A DNA stretch of 64,000 bases from Vitrella brassicaformis. Its lineage: Eukaryota > Sar > Vitrellaceae. This document shows, in pieces, positions 35,591 through 45,273 of the stretch. The notes under the pieces are model-generated. The model worked only from the letters and a program-made list of their open reading frames with translations. It had not been told where the DNA came from and ran no database searches. A program made the position numbers and the translations under genes. The stretch spans positions 110,182 through 174,181 of the forward strand of contig CDMY01000973.1 in the NCBI GenBank assembly GCA_001179505.1, written 5' to 3'. Numbering within the stretch: the stretch's first letter is position 1; each line of letters begins with the position of its first letter.

Positions 35591-38406
35591 TCATTCATCC
35601 CCCCCTCTCGGCTCCTGCCGGTTTCTATGTCGCCGTATTGACGGCGACCGGTCGGTCATGGTGTCGTGAAAGCCGGGTGGGAGGGGGTGATGCCGTTGCT
35701 GTTGCTGGGGTGTATGTGGGTGCCTCTCACTGTCGTTTGTGGGGCCACAGGGGGTGGATGTAGTGGGGGTGGGGGGCGATGATGCCTCGTCGCTGCTGCT
35801 GGTGGCGGCATCGCTTGCATCGTCAGGTATGGCGATGCCGTACTCGGTCTCGATCCTGTAGCAGATGAGGTCCTCGATAGTCGTCATCACCAAACCGTGA
35901 CGCCTCGCAAAATCCTGACATACACACACACAACATACGTGCACGAATAGCTGTTGTGTGTGTGTTCTGCTCACCTTTAGCTCATCCATCCTGGCCATGT
36001 CCGTGGGATCCCTCGCAGAGACGATCTCTCCGATGACCGACACGGGCTGCAGGCCAGCCAGCCGCGTGAGGTCCACCGACGCCTCCGTGTGGCCGCCCCT
36101 CGTGAACACACCGCCGTCTCTATATCTCAGAGGGAACACGTGGCCCGGCCGGATGAAGTCGCCCGCATCTGCCGACGGGTCGGCGAGCCGCCGGATCGTC
36201 AGGGCTCGGTCGCGTGACGAGATGCCTGCAGAGGGAGAAGACACGGCCGACACATTTGGTTCATGTGTCTGTAGTATGTCTGTGTGGGTACATGGGGGCA
36301 CTCACTGACCTGTTGATCCGTTGTCTATGTCGCACGAGAGTGAGAAGGCGGTCTGTCGTGGGTCCTGGTTGTGCGTCCGCATTGGGGGGAGGTTGAGGGC
36401 GTCCAGCCGGCTGCCCTCCATCGGCACGCACAACACTCCACTCGTGTGACGAACCTGAGAAGAACCACACGCACGCCCACATGACATGAGCGTTGCAGTG
36501 CCATGGGTGTGTGCAGCACTGGCCGTCTCACCCACCATGAATGCTATGTCCTCGGGCGTGGCTTTCTCCGCCGCCATAATGAGGTCCCCCTCGTTCTCGC
36601 GCTTCTCGTCGTCAGTGACGATCACCATGCCACCCTCCCGCAGCGCCCGTATCGCCTCCTCGACCGACGTCCTGCCGAGTCGCCACCTCTTGGTGCTCAG
36701 GTCAAGATCCACGCCGTGGTACACCTGCACCGTCATTCGCGGCGCTGCTGATGGTGCTACTGATGCTGCAGCTGGGCTGGAGCAGGGGAGGCCCGGCTTG
36801 TCGCCGCTTTGGGGGTCGTCTGGGCACTTGCGTGATGGGGGTCGCTTGTTGGGCACGATGGAGGGGTCTGTCAGCTGGATGAAGGACGATCCTCCTGTGG
36901 TGCTTGGCGGCCTGTCGTCATCGGCGTCTTGTTCGGGCTCGTGGTGGTTGCTGAGCTGCCTGTCCTCGCTGTCGTCGGGTGGTGACTTGTGGTTGTTGAC
37001 TTGCTTGAGTTGGATGCCCTCCGCGGCGAGGTCCAGCTCCTCTGCGATGTCTAGCTTGGCCTTTTTGGTCTGGTAGAGGAGATCCTCCCAGTCCTCGAGA
37101 GGCAGCACGTGCATCATCCGCTGAGACTTGGTCTCCAGGTACTTCCGATTGAAGTCGTTGGGCGACACCTGACACACACACACAGACGTGTCGCAAGTGA
37201 ATGTGTGTGTGTGGCGAGGAGAGGGAGGGTGTCTGTGTCTGTGTCTGTATCTCACCCGCAGCGGGATGATGCCTTCGATGTTGACGCCCAGCTGTATGAG
37301 GTGCTTGACCTTGCGGGGGTTGTTGGTCATCAGCACAATCGACTCCACACCGATGTCACGCAAGATGAACGGCACCGACTCGTATGAACGCGTGTCGTCC
37401 TCGAAGCCGAGATGACGGTTGGCGTCCACCGTATCCATGCCCCTATCTTGCAGTGCATACGCCGCTGCACAAGACAGCACACCACCCACGACACAATGAG
37501 CCGCCTTGCTTGCCTTCTCTCTCCGTGTGTGTTTGTTGTTGCCTCACCGATTTTGTTAGCGAGTCCGATGCCCCGTCCCTCCTGCTGCAAATAGATGACA
37601 GCCCCGTTGTTACGCCCCACATACTCCATGGCCATGTCGAGCTGGTCCTTGCAGTCGCACCGCTTGGACCCCAGCGCTTCAGACGTCATGCACTGGTCGT
37701 GCACACGCACCGGCACATCCATCCCGCCCTTGAGGTCGCCGTTGATCATCACCACTATGTCGAACTGCTTGTCAGGCGCGATGTGCTGGTAAGACCGGAG
37801 GCGGAACACGCCATGGTCGGTGGGCATCTCGCACTCCGACACGAACTTGGTGTAGATCTTGGGGCCACCATTGGGGAAGACCGCTGGCGGCGGGCAGGGG
37901 ATTCCTGATTGCGGAGGCTCGGCCGCTCCATCGAAATTGGAGATCCGCCGACTCACTTCGGGCAGCACTGGTGTGGTGTGGGCGTCGCGCATGCGCAAGG
38001 GGACGAACGGCCGACCGATGAAGTTGTGGACGGCGCTCGCGCGCCTCTGGTGCAGCCGATGCAGTCCGCCCTTCAGGTCAGGACACGATAGAAAGAGCGA
38101 TGAGGGGCACTCGCCTGGCGGCTGAGCGGCTGAGGACAGCAAGCTGTGGCACCACGCCAGCTGGCGAGATGAGAAGCTCCACAGGCAGATGAATAAGATC
38201 ACCAGCGGCTGCCTCCTGACCGCGCCCCTTCCCCTCCTCCTTGGTCGTGCTGGGCAGTCACTCTCTGACGGTCGAGAGATGCTCGAGTGCCGAGCAGGTC
38301 GCTCCTTCGCGCTGACGAGAGGAGGAGACACCCGTGTGGTCGAAGAGGCCGGTGAGCCGTCTGCAGGGGATCCCGGATCCGACCGTGGTGAGGGTGCCGA
38401 CGTCAT
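35591..38406 (-). CDS. ribAB: Bifunctional riboflavin enzyme: GTP cyclohydrolase II (N) - DHBP synthase (C)
   Basis: Catalyses both entry steps of riboflavin synthesis. Six minus-strand exons: 38406-~37548, ~37465-37258, ~37170-36533, ~36454-36311, ~36225-35974, ~35917-35591. The GCHII domain comes first: zinc Cys set in VHDQCMTSEALGSKRCDC, QQEGRGIGLANKI, then DTVDANRHLGFEDD and MTNNPRKV. After a linker of about 130 residues comes DHBPS: VTDDEKRENEGDLIMAAE, HTSGVLCVPM, RPGHVFPLRY, GGHTEASVDLTRLAGL. The order is the reverse of plant and bacterial RibBA. The N-terminus has a basic-flanked hydrophobic stretch (LVILFICLWSFSSRQLAW) that may be a signal anchor. An in-frame ATG at 38613 exists, but it would place two promoter-type TAGCTCGCA cores inside the coding sequence, so I prefer 38406. 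A poly-Gln/Ser tail ends RGGDE. Confidence 0.93.
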
Positions 38407-38560
38407 AAAACGCACGCGGAATGCCGATTTCCCCACTTCCATCGCTGCTGCCAGTGCTTCCGCTGCAATCAGCTTTCTCGTCAAAAGCACGCACGCAGCA
38501 ACACTCTCGGTGCTACGTGGAACGTCGCGACACTCTCCTGCAAACCCAAAGACAGTGGCG

Positions 38561-38589
38561 TGCGAGCTCAGCATCATATGCGAGCTAAG
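38561..38589 (-). promoter_or_regulatory. TWAGCTCGCA promoter element (copy 3, paired)
   Basis: On the minus strand, CTTAGCTCGCA (38589-38579) and TGAGCTCGCA (38570-38561) are spaced about one helical turn and three-quarters apart, about 160-180 bp upstream of the preferred RibAB start. Confidence 0.5.
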
Positions 38590-39015
38590 CCGATGGGGAG
38601 GAGTGCCCGACAAAGATGTCTGGGGATCCGTCAGTGGGTCAACAACCGCCCATTGGCGGCATTCAGTCTGCCTCCGCGTCCCCCAATTTGCTTCCCCAAA
38701 TCTGCCCTTCCCGAATTTGCATCCGACAGCTCGCAGTATCTGGCTCTATCTTCCCTACTTGCTGTTGGTAGTTGACAGGTAGCACAGCAGCCCCCTGCCA
38801 CCATTCTTCAACTTCACGTCCCTTCGTTGCTTCCCCGCGTAGTCCCCAGCCTCCTGTAAGCGACCCCATTTCGTCAGTCCGCCCATCGTTTTTGGCGCCG
38901 CCAGGTCATTTTCCCGCTCTGCATGACTGCAGCAGCCTCACGAGCAGCCAGCAAGAAAGTACGTCTCAGTCTGACAAGCCGAGACAATCCGTGAGACTGT
39001 GTCAGTGGGTCAAGG
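38590..39015. other. Divergent promoter region, RibAB / small acidic protein
   Basis: Upstream region of both genes beyond the paired promoter element. Unique sequence, low in microsatellites, no conserved ORF. Presumed 5' UTRs and promoter. Confidence 0.45.
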
Positions 39016-39599
39016 ATGGCGAGTGGAGACAGAGCATCAGAGCCCTCCACCTCAGCAGCACCCGAGCAACAGCAGGAGGCCGGTGACGTGCTGGCTCTTC
39101 TCAATGAGGTGCGCGTGTTCTCCTTGCGGCAGCATTTTTCGTATCATGAGCCCCACATGGCTATCTGCCTGTCTGCAGTTTGTGGTGCGGATTCAGGCGA
39201 GGGAGTTTGAGCGGGCAATGGAGCTGTCGCGGCAAGGTCAGCCGTTCGGACATGCAGCCAGCTATCCGTCTCTTCGTTCTCACTTCTGTGGGTGCAGTTT
39301 TGGAAATCGAGCCCGACAATCGGCTGATACAGGTGAGATGGATGGGCCACACGACAGCACATTGGGGGGGGGACGGCATGGATGTATGGGCGTGTGTGCC
39401 ACACATGGTGGGATGGGTGCAGCGCTATCAGCCGATCTTGGAGCAGTTTCTGAAGGACCGTGAGATGCTCGATATGCTGAATGACAGCGACGGCGATGAA
39501 GAAGAGGATGGTGGAGACGAGGAGGAGGAGGAAGACGAAGAAGGAGGGGAAGAGATCAACGGCGAGAGAGAGGAAAGCAAGACGGACAGGGCGGGGTAG
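39016..39599 (+). CDS. Small acidic protein with TPR-like helical pair
   Basis: Four exons joined in frame: 39016-39108, 39179-39236, 39298-39332, 39423-39599, giving about 120 residues. The core spells FVVRIQAREFERAMEL, SRQVLEIEPDNRLIQ, then RYQPILEQFLKDREML, a helix-turn-helix arrangement with the EPDN turn common in TPR-like helical pairs. Then comes a long Asp/Glu tract (DSDGDEEEDGGDEEEEEDEE) and a short basic end. The exon-2 splice uses CAAG|gt with phase 1, restoring Val-Leu-Glu. I do not recognise a named family; glutamate-rich ERICH2-like proteins share the EPDN-type helix but the match is weak. Confidence 0.72.
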
Positions 39600-40422
39600 C
39601 GTCGTACATGGCCCAAGATTGTCCTCTTCTATCTCTACTGCTACGTCTTTGTATGTGGCGGGTCATTTTGTTCAATGTGGGCTGTAAGGGCGGTGCATGT
39701 CTTTTGTCATCCATCATCCATCCACTAATGTGTCCCAGCCCTTACAGCGTGTCAAGAGAAGACATGTATGTGTCCGAGCCAAGTTCATGAGCCCTCCCTG
39801 ACGAAAAACAAGACAGAAGGGAAGGAATAGACTGCATGCATTGTGTGCACTGGAAAATGAGGCACTCACTCACGCACACACGCACAACTACAAAACGACA
39901 CACGACAAGCAGACAATGTTCGCCGACACACGATTTCTCTCTCACACCGCTGTTGTGTGAGTCGCAAAACGAGCGTCCGTCACTTTCTTGGCGTGTCGGT
40001 CTGTGTGTGCATCTGTGTCGACTTCCGACACTCCTCCAACAGCTGCACCAGAGGCCAATCAGTGGATGACTCCTGGTTCAGCTGATGGAGAGGGGTGGCA
40101 AGACAACATAGATGCGCACGGACCGGCACGACACGCAGACCGATAAGAGAAAGTGCTGACTGACTGACACGAAGGCACGTACGAAGGCCATCACGAGAAA
40201 GGGACAACTAGCACCAGGCTGCCATCCATCATTCTACCCACTACAAAACCACCCAGTTCTCTGCACCCCCCACCAAATACTATCAAATGCACTCGCCGCC
40301 ACACCAACACGCAGCTGGCTGTTCATGCATCAGTCCATCCATCCATCCATCCATCCATCCATCCACACACACACGCACACTCCGCTTCCCTCCGTCTGCT
40401 GTGGCTCGGTCGCACGTATCGT
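39600..40422. other. Convergent intergenic region
   Basis: About 820 bp between two convergent stops. Contains an ATCC tetranucleotide array at about 40334-40364 next to a CA run. No protein-like ORF. Confidence 0.45.
40334..40364. repeat. (ATCC)n microsatellite
   Basis: About seven to eight uninterrupted tetranucleotide units followed directly by (CA)n. Confidence 0.6.
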
Positions 40423-41743
40423 TCACAGCAGCCTGCTGTTGACGAAATCCTCCACCCCCTGCTTGCCGATGTCTGGGTGGTCGACGAAGACCCCGTCGAT
40501 GCCCGCCTCGAGGAACAGCTCCATCTCGCCAATCATGTCGCCGATAGCCGTCTCGTCGGTCCCATTGCGGAAGTTGAGAGGAAGGAACTCGTTCTCCGCT
40601 CTGAAGGTGAAGGGGTGGACGACCAAACCGGCGGCGTGGGCGTCATCCACGAAGGTCGTCTTGGTGTCGGCCGAGAGTGTGTCGTCGTCAGCCCGCGGCA
40701 TGATGAAATGGTATTTCTCAGGACCGACCCCACTAGCATACTCCGCGATGGCTTTGAGCCCGTCTGCTGTGGCCATTTCGTCGTAGGTGAGCGTGCCGTT
40801 GCTGAGGACCTGGTCGAAGGGCTGGCCGGACGAGTCGAGCAGCTGCACCAGGGGGATCTCGGTCATGCCGGCGAGCTTCTGCAGGTTGGCCACCTCGAAG
40901 GACTGGATGAAGACGGGCGCGTCGGGGCCGGAATAGCCGTTCTCGGTGAGGACGGCGAACAGGGGCTCCTCCATCTGTAGATCCAGCGAGGCGAAGTGGG
41001 AGGGGTGCTTGGTCTCGGGATAGACGCCGATGGTGCGGTTGACCACGCTCTCCATGGCCTGGACGAGCGAGACGATCTCCTCCAGCGTCGGCACCTCGAA
41101 CATGCGATCGAACCGGGTGTTGGCAGGGCGCGTTTCAGGAATCCGCTCAATTGCTCGCAGGGTCTTGATCTCTGCACATGGACGATACATCAACAGAGTC
41201 ACAACACACAGAGAACGGTTCACGAGTGGCTGGACGTCGGCAGTGCACGTACCCTCCAGAGTAAAGTCCTCACTGAACCAGCCCTCGCTCTCCTTGCCGT
41301 CGACAGACTTGGTCGTCTTCCGGTCAGCAAACTCAGCTCTCTCAGCGATGTCTGTCGTCAGGTCGAGGACGTTGTCGTGTCGCCTGCACAGAGAGAACAA
41401 CACCGCACAAATGAGACCTTGGGTGCACCCGAACAACCCCAAATCGACAGATGCACTCACGCGATGAGGTGGCCGTCTTTCGTCATGACAAGATCTGGCT
41501 CAACATAGTCGCTCCCCTGAAGAATGGCGATGGCATAGGCGGCGAGGGTGTGCTCAGGGATGTAGCCGGACGCTCCCCTGCGACGGCAGCAGGGCCAGCA
41601 GGCATGATCATGTGTGTCGATTCGTGCATGCATCTCTGCGCGGCGTACCGATGTGCGATGACGAGGGGATACTCCACCTGGCAGAAGGCGATGGTCGCCA
41701 GAGAGGCTATCGAGAGGAGGATGCTGACGGTGTGACATGACAT
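40423..41743 (-). CDS. Secreted glycerophosphodiester phosphodiesterase (GlpQ/GDPD)
   Basis: Hydrolyses glycerophosphodiesters to glycerol-3-phosphate and an alcohol. Five minus-strand exons. The first, starting at 41743, encodes a signal peptide ([20 protein letters not shown]) and reaches the catalytic VIAHR. After an intron, [14 protein letters not shown] and [14 protein letters not shown] supply the rest of the active-site His/Glu/Asp set, followed by [12 protein letters not shown]. The barrel continues with [42 protein letters not shown] and [12 protein letters not shown]. It closes with [15 protein letters not shown]. The length of about 370 residues and the long insertion between strands fit the secreted GlpQ subclass. 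The start lies only 40 bp from that of the divergent CNB-domain gene. Confidence 0.93.
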
Positions 41744-41783
41744 GGCGATGATTCAAAACAAAGCAGATCTACGAGGTTGAGAG

Positions 41784-44700
41784 ATGACAGAGCAGATCTA
41801 CGCAGGGAAGGCGAGAAGCGAAGATACGAAGGCTGGGGAGAAGATCCAGCCGTCGGACTTTGGGCTTGGCCGATCGCTTTCACAGGTGAGACTGGGGGCA
41901 CAAACACAAAGGTGGAGGAAGGAGACGATGGCGCTTATCCAGACGCCTCAGTTCTTCATGACGCCACAGACGCGTCGGAAGACCCTCGATGCAACCATCA
42001 GGAGGCAGAACACACACAGGAAATCCATTCTCCACAAGATGGGTGGGTGCCTGGCTTCAACGATCGCACGAACATACAAAGGACAACCACACAAAGACGC
42101 GGTTCTGCGCGTGCATGTGTGTGTTTGTAGGATTCGGCGAGGACTCATCCTCCAAGGCCTCCCCAAAGCCCTCGCCGCGAGGTTCCAAGAGGTACAGCAA
42201 GAAGTCATCTGCTCTCGGAGCGGCAGCCTTCGCCGCCATCAACGTCGGCGAGCGGGGACAGGAGAACAACACCAACGGCTCGCCTCGCACGTCCACGGTG
42301 GCTAACAGGGCGTCCTTCATCAGGGCCGGTACGCAGTCGGGGTTCGTCCAGAAGGTAGACAACTTCATCAAGCGTCAGGACCTGGGTGCGTCCATCGGTG
42401 TGCGGGTGGGCATGTCCCGCCCGCCTGGGCAGCGCAACGCGGAGGAGGTGCAGGCCATTCTCGCCTTTATGAAGAGCGTTGAGTTCTTCCGCAGCTTGGC
42501 GGAGAGTCAGCAGCTGCATCTGTGCCAGCGCGTCACGTGCATCACCTTCCCCAAGGGCGGTGTGCTCTTCAAGAGGGGGGACAAGGGAGACGCCTTTTAT
42601 ATCGTCCTGTCGGGACGGGCAAACATCTTTGTGCCATCGGAGAACTGCCCGAACACGTGAGCCCACGAGACACCATAGGACAAGAGAGAGAGAGAGAGAC
42701 AGCGCGGGCACTGTTCCTTATCTCTCTGTGGCGGGCAGGGTTGTTCCGTGTCGGCCGGGTCAGTGCACTTGTGAGAGAGAGTCCATCTGTGTGGCCAAGC
42801 TGGGCGCAGCCCAGGGGTTTGGAGAGCTCGCCCTTTTCTCGGAAGACAATCAACGAGCGGCGACCGTCGTGTGCAGTGATGCGACCGACCTCGTCAAGAT
42901 CTCCAAGCAAGACTACCTGGACACAATGGCTGAAGTGCATCGCGGCGTGCTCTCAGAGCGACTGGACTTCCTGAGGTCGCTTCCATTCTTGGCACATATC
43001 GATCAAAACGAGCTGCAACAGGTGCAATCGACAGCACACCTTCCCGCGTGTCTTTCGATGGCCTTCGATGGTCTGCCTGCCTGTGTGCTTCTGCAGATGG
43101 CCAATCTTCTGGAGAAGAAGTTCCGCATTGGTACCGAGGACCTCCTCGCTGTTCAGGGCAAAGTGGCCGACCGCCTAATTCTCGTCTCCCAAGGCTGCTG
43201 TCGCGTCATCAAGGCCGTCCTGGTCAGCCCACAAGGCCGCGTTGTCACCGACGCCGACCGCAAGCCAAAGAAGCCGCCCAAGATTACCTTCAACGCCCAG
43301 GAAGAGGAGTCGGCGATTCCGCGGCGGAAGAGCTCGATGGAGACGCTGAGGACGCTGAAGCAGCAGGGCCTCATCAAGAGCCGCTCGCGGAAGCTGAGTC
43401 GACTGACCTCGGCTGTGACACCCAACAGGGGCCAGACCACGCGGCCAAAGGTACATACGCACGGATAACCAGGTCCAAGGCAGACTATATACGGTCAGCT
43501 ATCGGGTTTGGTTACTTGCCTGTCTGATCAGCTGGTGCAAGTTGGCACATTGCGGCGGGGTGGCGTTTTCGGGCTGCACGAGGCCCTCAACAACCTGTCA
43601 TTCTACTCATACAGCCTGGCGGCCGATCCCTACTGCGAGACCCTTGAGATATCGCGAAGAGCATTCGTCAAGCGGCTCAGCAGGGTGGGTTGGCGGGCAG
43701 TCTGTGTCTCCATCTGTGCCGGCTGGCTGACAATTGTGTGTGTTGTGTCTGCAGAACGTCGTACGTGCGTTCGCTGAGCACACCGACGACCTTGCATTGC
43801 CGACAGTTGCCCAAATCGCAGACGAAGTGCGTCGAGCGGATAAGTAAGTGGGCAGAAAAGGTGACTTGTGACTGGTGCTTGCCTAGATGCGCTTCTTCAG
43901 GTGGCAGGCCTTCTGTAATGACATGACTGAGAATGTTGTGGTGGATAGGATCTATAAGCGGGCGCTGCAGGCCACAGCAGGCACACAAGCGGTGCGAGAT
44001 ATGCGTCTCTTGTGCATTCAATGGATATGTGCGCTTTTCTGTAGGTGACTCGTGGCGTCCCTCTCATTGATGCGGCCCTCCGCAGTTTGAAAGACCCTGT
44101 TCTGGCGCAGGCCTCTCGAAAACGGCCCCTTCTCCCCAAATCTCGTGCTGGCGAACGCGCAGAGCCTGCGTCCGCTCCAGAGACGGCGCCAGATACCATC
44201 CTGCCCATCGACATGGGAGCCCTCGAGGATGAGAATGGGCCGAAGAAGTCGGCCAAGACCTCCTGGCCCCAGTCCCACCGACCGCCTTCTGTGGCTGCCC
44301 CTGAGTCATTCGCCGCCCGCATCGACGCCATCATACTGGAGAAGATGAGGGAGAAGGAGGGCCTTGAGGACGTGGAGACCTACCCTTCGTATAGAAAGCG
44401 AAGGGCGTCAGTGTCGTCCATGAGCGACCCCTGGCACCGAGGCAGCCCCAGAAAACCGCCGGCAGCACGAGACACGACCAATGCTGATCAGGGGGCTAAG
44501 GTGAAGCAGGTCGCCGGATGGTCATTCGGTAAGGAGAGCGGCTGCGCACGGGGTCTCGTGGGGCGGGTGGATGAGCGGCTGTTGAAGAGAATAGCCCTGC
44601 TACCACTTACGGAGGTAAAGTTCAACGAAAAGGTGAGATGAAAACGGACAACCGTCACGCACAGGGCATGTGAAGTATGATGCTTCGGTCGGTTTTGTGT

Positions 44701-45015
44701 CTAGGATCTGTACCAGTTCGGGGTGACAACCAGCCGCTATCTCCAGGAGATGGAGAACAACAGCTTGTATATCCCCTCCACGTAAGTGCCTGCCTGCCCG
44801 CCAACAGACACAAGCATGAAGAGCACATTGGGTGTCGCGAGGAGACACATGTCTTCTCTCTTTCGTTTGTGCCGGTGCTGGGCGGTTTCAGTGAGATCCA
44901 GACAATGAACAAGTCTGCGGGCCCTCTGCAGCTGCTGGCGCACGATGACGCTCTTGCTGCAGGTCGATCGAGCGTACTTAAGCTACCTAGTCAGGTCATC
45001 AGGCAGAAACTATAG
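41784..45015 (+). CDS. Tandem cyclic-nucleotide-binding-domain protein
   Basis: About 11 exons from ATG 41784 to TAG 45015. After a basic, Ser-rich N-terminus the first CNB domain runs over about 42440-43020: EVQAILAFMKSVEFFRSL, FPKGGVLFKRGDKGDAFY, ISGRA-type turn (VLSGRANIFV), and the phosphate-binding cassette GFGELALFSEDNQRAATV, which keeps the key Glu and Arg. The second CNB domain (about 43100-43680) has FRIGTEDLLAVQGKVADRL and then a roughly 80-residue basic insertion before LRRGGVFGLHEALNN, where the cassette has lost the GEL...RAA residues. A long disordered tail ends VIRQKL. No kinase, channel, GEF or cyclase domain is present. It may be a cAMP/cGMP-binding scaffold; the ligand is unknown. 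Similar multi-CNB proteins occur in alveolates. Confidence 0.85.
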
Positions 45016-45273
45016 GCTGGCAATAGGGGACGAGTCGTGCGGGCCAACTGGGTGAAGTAGATCTGGGTAATATATTTTTCCTCGCGCGAACGGAGACAGA
45101 TGGTGTGTGTTGTAGCAGTGTAGGGCGCTTTGCTGACGCATGGGACATTCAGCCAATGTCGCAATGTCTAAATGCTCACACGTCTCATACCACAAATCGC
45201 ACCCTGCACATGTAACCACGATTCAACTCTTCCGCCCGATTCATCCATCCATCCACCGATCGCCTCTAGTCAC

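Noticed and set aside
38409-38613. N-terminal extension of RibAB starting at 38613
   Set aside because: The added segment overlaps two promoter-type AGCTCGCA cores and shows no conserved or targeting-like sequence at its start; still possible.
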